From assembly GCA_024138025.1 (NCBI GenBank), contig JAMXBD010002835.1:94779-158778 (forward strand): a stretch of 64,000 nucleotides of DNA, read 5' to 3'. This document shows, piece after piece, positions 36,501-49,229 of this stretch (the stretch's first letter is position 1; each line of letters opens with the position of its first letter). The notes below the pieces were generated by a model that made no database searches, was not told the origin of the DNA, and saw only the letters and a list, made by a program, of their open reading frames with translations. The translations under genes were made by a program, and so were the position numbers. Source of the DNA: Combretum micranthum. Its lineage: Eukaryota; Streptophyta; Magnoliopsida; Myrtales; Combretaceae.

Positions 36501-39034
36501 GTTTTAGAAGCTAAGGAAAAGGTTTTGGGCTTGAAAAATATGCAAAATAGCAGCTGGAGTTTTTCATACGAATTTGGCAATTTAGAGTTGCAAATTTGGA
36601 CTTTGTTTTGATAGATTTATGGCTAACTTTGAGGCCATTAATTATATTTGTTTGGTAGCTAATTAATACCATTTATGTGTCTAAATTTTGGTGCTCAACT
36701 TGTATAAAAATCGGATCAAAATTTGAGCTAGAACAGAGGTTGAATTTGTAATTTCTGCTGCAGTTGTTGTTGTTGTTTTCCACCCCTGCTGCAGCTTTTT
36801 CAACAAGGATTTGGACAATATTTTAGAGCTAAGTTTGACTTTGATTTGAGTTGGATTTCTTCTTTAATTATGAAGATCTTAGCTGTTATTTTGTGGTTGG
36901 TTTGGATGTTATTTTCTTGTTGAAATTTTGTGTTTAAATTAGGCAACTTAGATGTGAATGCTGCAATATTTTTGTTTGAATTTCCTCCACTGCAGCTGCT
37001 TGTTTTTATTAGGTGTTTAAGGGCAATTTTGTAACTGTTTTGGTTGTTTTCTTGAGCTGACATTCTTGGCATTTAATGTTGTTTATATGTGGAGCATTTT
37101 AGTTGGATTTCAAGTCATTTTCAAGTTGGATTTGTGTGTTTAAATTCAGGGTAAAGTTAGGTGAAGCTTGAACTTGCTGCAACCGAGATTTCCAACATCT
37201 GCTGCTTTGTTTTGCGTGCGTGTAGAAGGTGTGTGTGTGGACTGTAGCTCAGTCAATTGCTGCTGCCGTGTGTGTGTGTAGGCTGTTGTCCGTTGCTGCG
37301 CTGGAATGGAGCTATGTGTTGTGCGTTGAAGCTGCTGCTTGTGCGCCTGAGGGAATTCCAGTTGCTCGGGAGAACTCCTACTGTGCGCGTGAGAGAACTA
37401 CTACTGGTCTGTCTTGCTCGGTAGAAAATCCAACAGCACACGCGTGGGCTTCTCGGCTGCTCGAGAAATTCCTCCTGCTCGTGTGTGACTTCAGCAGCAC
37501 GTGGAGGTCTTCATTTAACCGACTCCCCTATTTCTGCCGTGGTGTCCCCTGCTCAACTTAGAATTTGGATCATTCGCTACGTGGACTTCAGTTGATCTCC
37601 CTATTTTGAAATTGAATTTCCAGCGTGGACGTTGCTTCATCTATTCCATGTAAAGGAATTTACGAAATTCCTCTGTTTTCACGGTGAAGAACTTTGTCCT
37701 TTTTTATTATATAATGCAATTTCCAATTCCAGCGGTGGTTCCAATTTGCAACGTTTTCTATTTATTTATTTTTATTTATTTATTTATTTAATTGGTTTAC
37801 TAATTTACTAAATTATTTCATTAAATATTGGTTTACAATATTTTAACAAATATTAGTTTATAACGTATGTTCATACTAGTTAAATAAGAGTTTTATCGAA
37901 ATAGAATTAAAAAAAGGACTAAGTCTTTGATGAATTCAAAATTCCTAACCAAGTATGACAGTAGGTCCAGAAATCTTTATTTGAGATCCACGCTTGTAAT
38001 TACTGATCTATTTTAGTATCTATTATGTATCGATAATCTTAGTAAATCTTCTTTAAATTATTGTTTTATATCGATAAGCCCTATTATTAAACTGTATCTT
38101 ATCGGTTTTGAAATTTGAGTTACTTTTAATTATATCGTGAATTATTAGTTCAAGATACGAAATTTCGTTTTTGGTATTTGTTAAGATCAAAGAAATTTTA
38201 TTAGGGTTTTTCAAGCTACGAATGAGTTTATTATATCTCATAGGTCTATTCTAAGATTTTTGTTGAATCATATATTTGATATTAGTTTCACTTTTGTCAC
38301 TTTGTTCATTTCTAGTTATAAAAATTATTAAAGGTTACGTTGACAATTCAGGATTTTAATTTCTAAATCTCTAAATCCTTTAATTAGAATATTAGTGTAA
38401 TTTAAATATGCATTTAAGATCTAGATTCTTAGATATCAATCTATTTGTGATCTTATCGTGTCTTTCGTAATTCTTAGTAATTTATCGTTAGTCTATATTT
38501 TTATATCTTGCAGGTTCTTAAAATTAATCATCTGTTATTGTGATTTCAAATTAAGGTTAACTATGATTTGTTTATTGGACTATTGATCATTTTATCAAAT
38601 GTTATGTTTTACTGTATAGGAACTATTCCTACTAATTTGTTAATAACAACATATTTTATCTAGGCTACTTGATATTGTCATCGTATTAAAAATAGTTTAA
38701 ACACTATTGTTTCATTATTTAACAAGCGTAGGATTTATTTTCTAAGTATTGAACTTAAGGAAAAATGATTCAGGAATTTATATTAACGATTAACTTGTTG
38801 TTGTTTTATAAATTATTTGATATTATAAAAGTTACAGTTTTGTATTTAGAAATATTTTATTGGTAATGGTTTTAATCTTTCTAACTATAATCAAATTCAT
38901 TCTTTGACATTTTTAAATCAAAAAAAAAAAAATTTGGAGTGATTTTTACTACTTGTTCCAAATATTCTATATAATACTATATTACATTTTTAGTATTTAT
39001 TAAAATTAAGTTACGTAAAATTTGGGGGATTACA
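33534..39034 (+). mobile_element. Family 1 solo LTR B (5.5 kb), inserted in bZIP copy 3
   Basis: TGTCATGACTCTAATATGGG at the left and GGGGGATTACA at the right, flanked by a perfect 5-base duplication GATTT (33529-33533, 39035-39039). It matches LTR A at the first 400 bases and from about 34690 onward, but has a different middle (about 33950-34685) that LTR C shares. No retroelement genes and no repeat of the termini inside. A GC-rich part (37190-37560) has an open frame not shared with LTR A, so it is not called as a gene. Confidence 0.88.
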
Positions 39035-39039
39035 GATTT

Positions 39040-39600
39040 ATATCACAAACCGTTGATTATGTGAATATCCGGAGTGTAATCCTCAAATACCAATTTATTC
39101 TAAGAATTCCTAGGTATTTGGCTTCCAAATTTGAAATTTATATGAAATTCAAGAATTTAGAAATACAAAAGAGCAATGTCAGCTTTATAAAATTTTATTT
39201 AAAAATTAATAAGTGACTGTCTGTTTGCCCTAAGGCTATAATATAAGCAAACTTAAAGCTACTAAAAATAGAAATCTAAAAAACTATCAAAAATTAAAAA
39301 GCCTTAAAACTTTAGGACAAAAAGTATATGAAAAGACAAAACTAATGTAACAAACGGCATTAAAAATAGATGTACCTGTAAAGAGTTATATTAAAATTAA
39401 AACCTACCAAAAATACTAAAATTGCCAATTTGAGGCCTTAAAAAGGAATTTGGCTAAAAACTGGCCTAACTCACTGCTAATGGTGATGGCTTCTTTAAGT
39501 TAGCTCATTTCCTTTAAGATAGGGTTTTCAAATTATCCAATAGTAATAGACCAATTTCTATCCCACTTCTGTAGGTACATATTCACAACTATCTCTACCT
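39040..39600. other. Unclassified insert next to LTR B
   Basis: About 560 bases here plus about 20 bases left of the LTR (33510-33528) have no counterpart in bZIP copy 1. The LTR therefore landed in an earlier insert, or in filler DNA, that already broke exon 1. I see no terminal motifs and no reading frame that I recognise. Confidence 0.45.
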
Positions 39601-40444
39601 CATCATAGAGTTAGAAGAAGCAGAAGAAGAAGCATTCATATCTAGCATAAGATTCTTCATTCGCTAAATACTTGTACCAATACCTAAATCAAGCCTAAGT
39701 TGTGTTAGAGGTGGTGATGGAAGTGAAGGCGTTGATCTGAAAATGTTGGCATTCGACTACTCTCCAACCTGAGACGATGTTATGCTTGTAGAAGAATTAC
39801 CAAATTCATTTGCATTAAAGAATTTAGACAAGGTCTCATCATCAAAGTCATCAAATACGACAACACTTTTTCTATAGGCATCAGCATAACCATCACTTGC
39901 AGCACCGAAATCATAACCAAACTTATAAACATCACTTGAAAAGGTTGGATCAGAATAGTATTGCCTATGAACCAAATTTGTTAATAGGTTTTCTAGCATT
40001 AAACTATACTCGTGATTAAGATTATTACTGTCAGTTGCCATAGCATCACTACTTGGCACTAACATCATCATTTCCTGAGAGTGATAATCACTAGAGTTGT
40101 CACCAATACCTAGGTTGTTAGTAAGATTATTGATTTTTATTTCTTACAAATGATAACCAGTTGAGTCATTAATATCGAGATTAATGTTAAGAGTTTAATA
40201 TAGGTATAAGCGGCATTGGTTGTTCTAATGAGTTGATTTCACTTGAGGGAGCTTGATTTGATTCGACACCATTACCTTTAGACATGTTCATGTCCATAGC
40301 TCTTTGTATAAATAATTGTGACAAAGAGAGTAAATAAATAGTCCCTTACAAATATACCAGCGAGAGGATTTCAATGACCAAAAGTAGAGTATCTAAAGTA
40401 AGTAAGAGAAAGATTGCACATTGATACAATATGTGCTTGATTGT

Positions 40445-43400
40445 TGTAAATGGACTTAAAATATTATTATTTATTTATTCAGGCTTGACTCATAGGTTAG
40501 GTGACAGGGCCCAGTGAATCTAGTTCAATTATTGGGATGCCTGGGGGATATTTGTCTTAATGAGCTCATAATAGTGATTATTGGACCGATCCACCATATC
40601 TAACCTTTTTTAGACAAGCCCATGCACGCAAGCAATGACTATTAGCCTTAGCCCATGAGGAGCTCCATCTCATCCATCAATCGCTAAGACAATCTAACAA
40701 TCATCATCCATGCCAAGTGTCTATAAACACTTAGTTAATCTTCCTCATTTTCGACTTTTGGAGAGAGAGACAAACAACATTCCATAGAGAAGACTCTATT
40801 TAGAAGGATCAAACAAGGTAACTCAAGTGATCTTTACATCAACTGCTCAAGAATTGTAAGGTTAACGTGCGAGGTCTACAAAAGCTCCCTTATTTATTAC
40901 TTATGCATTCAAGACATTAAGACTGTCTATTCCTCCTCTTTGTTATTCTCTCTAAGCCATCCTATCATTAAGTGCCATTGAAACATCCTAAATCCTCACC
41001 TAAGTTAGAAATTGATTCTAGATAGTTTAAATACATAAAAAAATAAACAATAAAGTAAGATTAGATAATTGAACATGACTAAATTAATAAATATATTTTA
41101 ATTGAAATTGAGATTTTAAATATCACTTTTAAATTGTCTATTTGTTCTATCAATTTATTCTAACAAAATCAAATTTTATAACCTTTTTTCAATTTGTCAA
41201 TTACAAATCATTTTCTTCAATTTCAAATCTCTAAACTCTTAGACATTCATTATAAATGTTTAGTAGATTCTTAAACCCCTAAACTTTAGTCTAAATTCCA
41301 ATTCCTAAATCCCCATAAGTTTTGAGTTCGTCTTTTTGTTCAAAAATATCCTTATTCCTTAACCTTTTCCTTCCTTTATCCTCTTCTTTCCTATTCCCTT
41401 TCCTTTCCTCTTTTCTTTCCTTTCCTTCTTTGTGTTCTCTTCCTCTTCTTTTCCTCTTCTTCTTCTTTTTCATTTTCTCTCGAAAATCAACTTCAGATAT
41501 CAATTTCAACAAGATCATAGAAGAAATCAAAGTTAGAAAGAAAGATAGGAGATGGAACACAAGTTTAAAGTAACTCAAAAATTAAGGAAGTAGATATGGT
41601 GGAAGACAAATAGCTTATGGTCAATAAACAAGTCAAGTTGTTTTTCTTGGTTTGATTGTTATTATTGCATAGAAATGATGAGTAGATGCTAGTTGTATGA
41701 AGGGGTTTTACATCATAAACTCAAAAATTAAGGAAGTAGATATGAATATAGATGTTGTAAGTTATGATTATAACTTGTATGTTGATTATAACATGTTGTG
41801 TGTTGAGTTTATGATGTAAAACAAGGAGATAATTGGGTTAAAGTTTACATACTTTGTTTTTGTGAAAGAGCACGAGGTGAACACGGGATGCCCTAATTAG
41901 TCGTGCTCCTTATAGTTGCTTAAAAACACATGAATTTAACCTACCCCAGAAGAAGCACGGCTAGAACACGACTTGCCTTATCCAACCGTGCTTTTTTCTG
42001 ACCTCAAAAACTCGAACAAGACATGTTTTTTAGAACAGCATGGCCAAGAACATGGGATAACGTATCTACCCATTCTCCTCTCTAATCTCAAGACTCTTTC
42101 AACCTTAAAAGAACATGAAGGAATACATGTGCCCATGTACTTTTCTAGCCCCTTCATAAATTCACCTTTTCTCATCCAAATTGCACGAAACTTAACCTTG
42201 TTCTTCCCTTAACCTTAAGTAACCTTCTAAAACCTTCAAAACACAACTTTATCAAGTACTAATTAACCTTCTAAGACCTTCAAAACAAACTTTAGCAAGA
42301 ACTAATACCCAAGTTATGATGTATATCAGCTCACATTAAGTAATTCGAACTTCATAAAATGAAATAGATGAATGATAATTAATATGATATGTTAGTTAAT
42401 TTATAAAATTAGGAAGGAGTTAAGTGAACTTATAGATTTAATAAATAATTAGATTAAAAATAGAAGTTAAGCATAAAATAAACTTAGTTAATTAATCTAA
42501 GTTCAACTTGACTTAATAAACTTTAATGAGCTAAAATGAATTAGATTGATTAACTTTAATCAACTTGACTTAGTAATTGAACTAAATGATTAATTCCAAT
42601 CAACTTGGCTATGATTATGTTAATATAGATTTAATAACTTGCAATTGATTTAGATGTATTATGTTAGGCTAAACCTTAATTATTATGGAGAGTATATTGT
42701 TTCAAATGCTTTTCTTTTCTTTAGGGGAAAATGAGTATTTTTGAAATGAATAATATAATTATTTTTTGAAAAAATAAATATTTACAAAAACATATATATA
42801 TATATATATAATTTGACAGATAATAGAGAATTTCCAGTATGTTAGTAGGACAATTTTTGCAGCCATGGTAGGTTTACTGCTTAGTTTATGATCAAATGGG
42901 TTTTAAAATGAGTTTGATATAAATTGATAAATAACTTAATTTTGTGAACAGATGATTACCTCTCATCTATCCTCTAAGATTGCCTTTGGCTTACTCTATG
43001 TTTCTGTTTGGATTTTGAATTAACAAGGTACGCAGTGACATGCTTGTTGTTTGTCAAGATAGGCATTCTTAATGAACTAAAACTTAATGATGGCCTAATT
43101 AATGAGTATTAATTGTGCTTATGTCATTTAATCTAATTTAGGGAGCGAGAACCTTATCTAGAGCCAAGCATGGTGGTTAGGCACTTAAGCCACCTCTTAC
43201 CATGATGCTGTGATATGCCATGATGCAATGGCAATTCTTAAGTAGCTGAATAGGCAGTTGATGGGGAAATCGCTTAAGCTCAGAAGGAAATAATATAGTT
43301 TAGTTTACGTTTATGGGATGAGTTGAACTAAATAATGTTATGGATTGAGATAAATAAGGTCATGTAACAATTGTAAACCCTAGATAATACTATTTTCTTT

Positions 43401-44154
43401 TTCAGTTAAATATAGGAGATATAAGTATTCAGACTACTTTTATCAATTATTTGAGTAGCTACTGTTACTTAGAACCCCCATATTGCTAGAGGCTTGTTCC
43501 AAAGTGTAAGTGCTCCCATGTTGCTTATTTCACTTTAATTCAAAGATAATAACTTATTGTTTATCGCACTGCATTAGATTAAATATGTGTGGTTGTATTG
43601 TTGTGCTGGGCTTCGGCTCATTGTTTTTATCTTTCCAGGTGATGATGGTGATGTTGATGATGATGATTGAATCGGGAGTATGGCATGACTCAAGAACAGT
43701 TTGTTAAAGAGTAATACAATTTATGATCACATGCTATTTTAAGGGACTAGTGGAGCCCATATGTTTTGTAATATGTTTTCAAGCTTTGTTTACCATCAAC
43801 AAAGATATATGAGATAATTGATTGTATGGTTTGTTACAAGTTAGACTACTCAGGAGAGTAGCTTATAGTTTTGTTTATTAGAAATGTTTTTATAAAGTTT
43901 ATTTATATTGCTACTAACTCTAGTTGTCTCTAGAATTTAACTAAACAATTTTAGTAATTAAAACCGACTAGCAAATGTTCAGCATAAATAGATCTTTTAA
44001 GGAAACATGAGGTACTATACGGGGCAATTGTACATGCCTTGATTCAATTCAAGGCGTTACAGTTATCTCCTTAGCAACACTCTAAAGTTACGTGTAAGGT
44101 ATGGGATCCACGTGATGCGTGAGTGACTACCCTAAGAAAAACCCTGCATCTACA
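40445..44154 (+). mobile_element. Family 3 solo LTR, split by a family 2 LTR
   Basis: Begins TGTAAATGGACTT and ends CCCTGCATCTACA. Flanks ATTGT (40440-40444) and ATTGC (44155-44159) are a 5-base duplication with one change, and copy 1 keeps the empty site (CTTGATTGCATTTAAGAG at about 2878-2893). Net length is about 620 bases without the nested element. It lies about 145 bases upstream of the start codon of bZIP copy 3, between it and its TATA box. Confidence 0.78.
40979..44061 (-). mobile_element. Family 2 solo LTR, reversed, nested in the family 3 LTR (3.1 kb)
   Basis: Left end TGAAACATCCTAAATCC and right end AAGGCGTTACA are complements of the family 2 termini. Flanks GCCAT (40974-40978) and GTTAT (44062-44066) could be one 5-base duplication with two C-to-T changes. 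Conserved interior marks are the pyrimidine-rich complement of the purine tract (41340-41490), the hairpin (43418-43463) and the CATGATGC-type repeats (about 43200-43230). Confidence 0.75.
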
Positions 44155-44201
44155 ATTGCTTTTAAGAGTATAGCATTGACATTAGTCTCTCACTATATAT
44201 A

Positions 44202-44618
44202 GAGGATAAATGCCAACTAAGTGTGTGTATTTTTAATTTTTGGTAATTTAATATCTTATCTTTAGATTTTGGCAAGTTAATGCATGATACTGTTAAACTA
44301 TGTGAAATTCAGTCTGTATCAAATAATATTTATCGGATATTTATGTTAATGATAAGATAATGGCAGACACTTGACCAAAAATTACAAAAAATCTAAAAAG
44401 CAATATTAAATTGTCAAAAAATTACTAAAAACTGAAAGTACGAGCATTTGGTATGCTATTATACTATTGTCAAAATAAACATCCATCGGATATTAGATAA
44501 CAAAAACACTGAATTGCACACATTTTAAAAGTACAAGTATTAATTTGCCAAAAACCTATAGATGAGATACTAAATTATCAAAAATTGAAAGTAAAGGTAC
44601 TTGAGATACTATTATCTC
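44202..44618. mobile_element. Mutator-type MITE in the copy 3 promoter
   Basis: Long imperfect inverted ends: GAGGATAAATGCC... at the left and ...ACTATTATCTC at the right, with inner paired parts TTTTTGGTAATTTAATATC and its counterpart TAAATTATCAAAAA. Flanks CTATATATA (44193-44201) and CTATTTATA (44619-44627) are a 9-base duplication with one change, the length Mutator-like transposases make. The empty site is CTATTTATA at 2917-2925. Confidence 0.75.
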
Positions 44619-44627
44619 CTATTTATA
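44619..44627 (-). promoter_or_regulatory. Displaced TATA-like box of bZIP copy 3
   Basis: TATAAATAG on the minus strand, the counterpart of 2917-2925, now more than 4 kb from the copy 3 start codon because of the MITE and the LTR nest between them. Confidence 0.45.
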
Positions 44628-45107
44628 TTTCATTGGATTCGAATGTTTGTGTTTTTTATTAACTTGTGTGGAAAACATGTAATTTCTTATTTTACCCCTT
44701 TTTTTTTCACTTTTTGTCATTATTCTACCATGATCAAGTACTTCCTTAAAAATGAGTAAGCAAAACCACCACTAACCCAATGGAAGATTTCTTCCCTTAA
44801 TATGCTCTTTGGTTTTTAGCTTATATGGAAATATTTTCCATTTATGTTCCAAAATTTGCAATATTTAGAAAAGAAAAATAAAAGGATAGAGATGATATGA
44901 ATGATGATTTGCATTTCTAGCTAATTGCATACGGTAGTGTTTGGTGGTTAAGGCGAGGGTCTGACTTTTGCTTATAACGAGACAAATTTTCAATTATCAT
45001 AGTTAAAAGAATATAAGTGAAATAGAGAAATAAAGAAAGGCTAGCAGAGTGAAAAAACTTTGAAATACTGATATCTATCTCGTAGTTCACCCTGGTTTAA
45101 CGATGTA

Positions 45108-45138
<31 letters not shown>

Positions 45139-46321
45139 TATGTAATGCAGTCCTGTCAACGATTCTTAGTACAATAAAAGGTAATTTAATTTATAATAAT
45201 ACATCTATATGTTATCCATGACTCCAAGAAGAAATTAGATCCTGAATTTATGTAGGCTATCCCATATGATTTGTTGTCAGATTTTAAATTTGAAAAATGA
45301 ATCTCACCTTAGAACGTATTATAATCACCCTAGAGCCGAGTGGTTTTTCATTTTATTGAAATAGCAATTTATTTACGGACCTGATTCCTCATAAAAAAAA
45401 CTAATACGATATTTAATTGACGTTAATAGCGATTTCATAAGAAAATATTTTACTATTATAATAATTTTTTTTAAATATCCTCATTTAAAATAAAAATTAA
45501 CAAAGAAAAATACTATTACAATTCTATTTTATTTACCATGAATATTAATTCTATTACAGTCCCATTGGACCATAATATCTTATATAATATGTAAGTTATA
45601 CCGTATTATTATGAGAAACCTTTAGAATTTCCTTTTTTTTCAGTTAGAAATTTTTAAGCAATAATTTATATTTAAATATAATAGTCACTATTTCTCAGTA
45701 TCAGAGTATTCATATTACAAAATGATATTGAAAGATGAAGTAAAATGATTAAAAACCATTAGATAATTATAATGAGCAAATTTAATCCATAATAATTAAT
45801 ACCTACGTAAGTTGGGATTGTAAGATAAGAGCTATATCTTTCAATTTCTTATTTGTGGTTTTTCTACCAAGTATGGCTATAGGATTTGGGATTTTGATTT
45901 AGGCAAACTTGCTTGTATTATATTTTGCTAAATTTGAAAGATTTAATTATATTTATTGATGATAATTAGGGGCATACTTGTGATTTATGAACTATATAAA
46001 TCCTGATCGAAGTATGCTTTGTTCATCTTCTTAACAAATAGCATAAGAAGATGACTGGAAAACAATGTAATATTTATGTTAGAATGAAACAATAATTTCT
46101 ATTTATATACAAAGGAATACTCAAACTAACCAACTCAAAGAAATAAAACAACAAAATCTTGTATTACAGTATACATGGAAAAAAAATGATAAATCGTTTC
46201 TAATAATTAATTCACATCCCCTCAAGTTAGAATTTCGCATTAGCTGGAACAAATGACAAGAAAATGCAATTCTACAACGGTTTCCATTTCAAAATGAATG
46301 AGTTGCAATAGAGAAGGAACA
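44628..46321. other. Duplicated intergenic spacer, second block
   Basis: Matches 2926-3531 and then 5550-6245 and 6725-6750, with the CACTA, family 3 and family 2 insertions of the first block all missing. It is the empty-site record for those insertions. An ATT microsatellite lies at about 45107-45138. No gene. Confidence 0.6.
45107..45138. repeat. (ATT)n microsatellite
   Basis: About ten uninterrupted TAT/ATT units. Confidence 0.9.
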
Positions 46322-47155
46322 TGAATAGTTTAAGAAACCCAGTAGTGATTTGATTTCAAGTAAAATGGACATCAAGACATGATTTTATGCAATCGGTTGG
46401 GCAAATCTTTCGTAATAACACAAGGAAATAGATAGATTGAGAAGAATATATACCAAGTCATGGAGAATATGAGACACTAGGGAAATTCCTCAATTTAGGC
46501 AGTCAAATACAAAAGCATTCTCAAGCATAATGTAATAACTAAACAAAGATTTTCAATCAAAATAACAATAGCCCTAATTTGAATCAAAATAGCCATGTAG
46601 ATTAAGAGAATTTGTGAATATATAATAATTCCAAAGAAGAAGTTCCCTTAATGTATAACAGAAAACAAAGATTAGAGATGCGAAGTGCTAGGCTTAGTGA
46701 AATACTAGCTAAGCTTATGGAATAAATAATTATTATAAGGTTTAGTTAATGCTATGTGCATAAACTACCCAGCTAAATGATGATAGAAACAAAGGATTCT
46801 CTAAAATGTATCTCATAAAATTATCGAGCTTCAGATTTGTTGGGAGTAGAAACTCAGTAGAGAATTTTGCTAATGTTAAGTGCCCATCAACAAATATATG
46901 TAGGATAAATGATTCAACAAGGTGTCATTGGAAGAGTGACGAATTTGAATACCCTAAAATGATCTTGCTAGTCCAAAAACCTTAGTGGTAAATGCAACAT
47001 CAAGACATGTTGTAGAACTAAAAAGGCAACCTAATTAGTCACTGCTATTATCGTGCATGTGGAGAAGTAGAATAAAAAAACCTTCATTTGACTTCTTTAC
47101 AAAGATTAATAGTCATTCTAAGAGTGTAGATGCAAGATTGTAATTAAGAACGGGA
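46322..47155. other. Duplicated spacer left of the second copia fossil
   Basis: Counterpart of 10174-10960. No recognised gene. Confidence 0.5.
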
Positions 47156-47159
47156 TTAT

Positions 47160-48540
47160 TCAATTAATTCTCATTATATGGTACAAAAAAAGTTAGTATA
47201 GTATATAAGCACGCAAATATTAAAACACCATAGTAATTATATATTTATATATAAACTATGGCATATATGTATAGTAATGCATCCCCCCTTAACGTCATGA
47301 AGCTAGATCAATGTGAGATTAAATTAATGATCAATTAAGCAAATAATTGTGGAGAGATTATTAATGAGGAGATCTCCACATTGATGATAAATAGGAATGT
47401 AGTGAATAAGAATCTAACCGGGGTGGTAACCATTTCACATACAAAATGGTAATCGATGTTATTGACATGTTTTGAATGATCATATTAGATAGCTCCATGT
47501 GTCACAATATGAAATGATAGGTCTCTAGATGGAAACTCTTGTTTATTGGGAAATATGAGAAATCTAAGTGCATTTAGTGAAAGCATATGATGGGGTACAA
47601 TATTTGACCTTAATGGAGTTTCTTAATACAATGGATTTTCTTTGGTTCTCCAAGAATTAACGTTATATCCAAAATAGATATCATGACCAACAATCGAGTG
47701 ACAAGTACCAGGACATCCAACCCAATCACTAGATGTAAAAGTAGTCAAAATGTACAAAATGTAAGTATAACAGGGAGGCCTAGAGTTGTCATGGCCCAAA
47801 GGTATTAGCAGACACACTTTGCTGCCTAAATTTTATCTATGTTTAGGAGGTGCATGTATTAAATTAATTGGTTGACCACAAATTTGATATATGACTAGGT
47901 ACATGTAGTTAATGTAGTGCATTAACAAACTCTTGATAATGCAGTATTGAAGACATAGTTGTGCAGTAGCTAAAGATCAAGTTGCTTTATGGTGGCAACA
48001 GCACTACCTACGTCTTTGCTAGTAGAAGTTGATAAAGAGTGAGAATGGCAGCTATCAATAAATGGTGATCGATAGTAAGTGGTGGTAGCTGGAGAGAAAA
48101 AAAAGGAAAAAATATGGTTTTTGTGGCGACTCTAATACCATGTAATATTATTATTAAGAATTAAATTGTTTGATTTATTTCCAACATATGGTATAAAATA
48201 TATTAATATAGATGTATAAGTATACATCACCCTCATAACAAGGCAAGAAGACGATAGAATGCCTATGTATATAAACTATGACATGTGCATTAAGTTTTAG
48301 TAAAAGCCCTTTTCAATCAGTGGACATGAAAAAGCTATAAAATTATGTTTCTACGATGCTTCTTTCAGTCCACATAAAGAATTATGCAATCAACTATCTT
48401 GTTGTGCTTTTGCCTTTGTAAACTCTTAGTTGATACCATACATATCTCCTCATTAATACATCCATGCATGAATGTGTTATTAATATTAATCTAACGTAAT
48501 GACCAATTATAGGTAACATCTAAAGTAATTAAGTTATGCA
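47160..48540 (-). pseudogene. Ty1-copia fossil, duplicated copy
   Basis: Same element as 10965-12490. The RNase H piece at about 47780-47625 is better kept here (SSDWVGCPGTCHSIVGH, then NSWRTKENP). The reverse-transcriptase piece at about 48515-48460 reads WSLR*ININNTFMHG with the same TAG stop. TGGTATTAGAGT (48140 to 48129) is the primer-site-like motif. LTR-like repeats lie at about 47160-47290 and 48150-48300. All frames are broken. Confidence 0.7.
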
Positions 48541-49229
48541 ATGGCCAAGTTTAATCACTAAGGAAAATATTATTGTGTAAATCCTCTTTCTATATTTATT
48601 TTTAACCCTTAGTTAGTAGGTATGTTTTGCATCATTTAATTGCACCATTTGGATCATATAGATTTCTTCCTTGAAAATAAAGTTGTAGGCATCCAAATTT
48701 CAATGAATTCAAGAGCAACTAGTCCTTTGTATATGATCAACACATTCCTCCTCATCACTATACACACAATCATTCATTTTATGGAGACAAATGTTTCCAC
48801 AATAAAATTGCTTTTGTTCTGGAAATATTAGAAATGGTTGTAGTTGTAAAAATAGTTTTAGTTGGGAGCACATTTCACTTACAAAATAATATAAAAAGAT
48901 CTAATACATAAGAATTTTGTGAAGGAATACTAAAATAAAAAAGATGGCTAATGTGCATCCCCAAAAAAACTACTCTTAATTCAAATGTGGTTAGTGGTAA
49001 CTGTACTAATGCTGTTTTAGACTAATAGATCTATAAGTTATAGCGACCATAATTTATAAGAGAAGTTCTAAAGGGGAAATACTTATTTTATAACCAATAG
49101 TACAATATGTATTATCACTGCATGATACAATAATTCTAGACATAAGAGATAGCTTCTGCATGAGAAGATTGTGATAAGAACTAAAATGTTCAACTGACAC
49201 TTATAAACCAAAAGAAGAATACAAACAAG
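48541..49229. other. Duplicated spacer downstream of bZIP copy 4
   Basis: Counterpart of 12491-13139. No gene seen. Confidence 0.5.

Larger units (their letters stand above)
32620..40297 (-). pseudogene. bZIP copy 3, split by a family 1 LTR in exon 1
   Basis: Sister of copy 1. The 5' part (40297 to about 39610) starts MDMNMSKG and keeps the acidic patch as FDDFDDETLSKFFNANE. The rest of exon 1 resumes at about 33508 as SGRRHLSNDELAE after a 6.1-kb interruption that contains LTR B. Exon 2 (about 33290-33215) has lost roughly 50 bases: ANRKSA-like sequence jumps to the zipper part, so most of the basic region is gone. Exon 3 (about 33090-33002) has a 4-base insertion and a stop. Exon 4 has a TAA, though the terminal VSLSDDSMAEN (stop at 32620-32622) survives. 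It cannot encode a DNA-binding bZIP. Confidence 0.85.
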
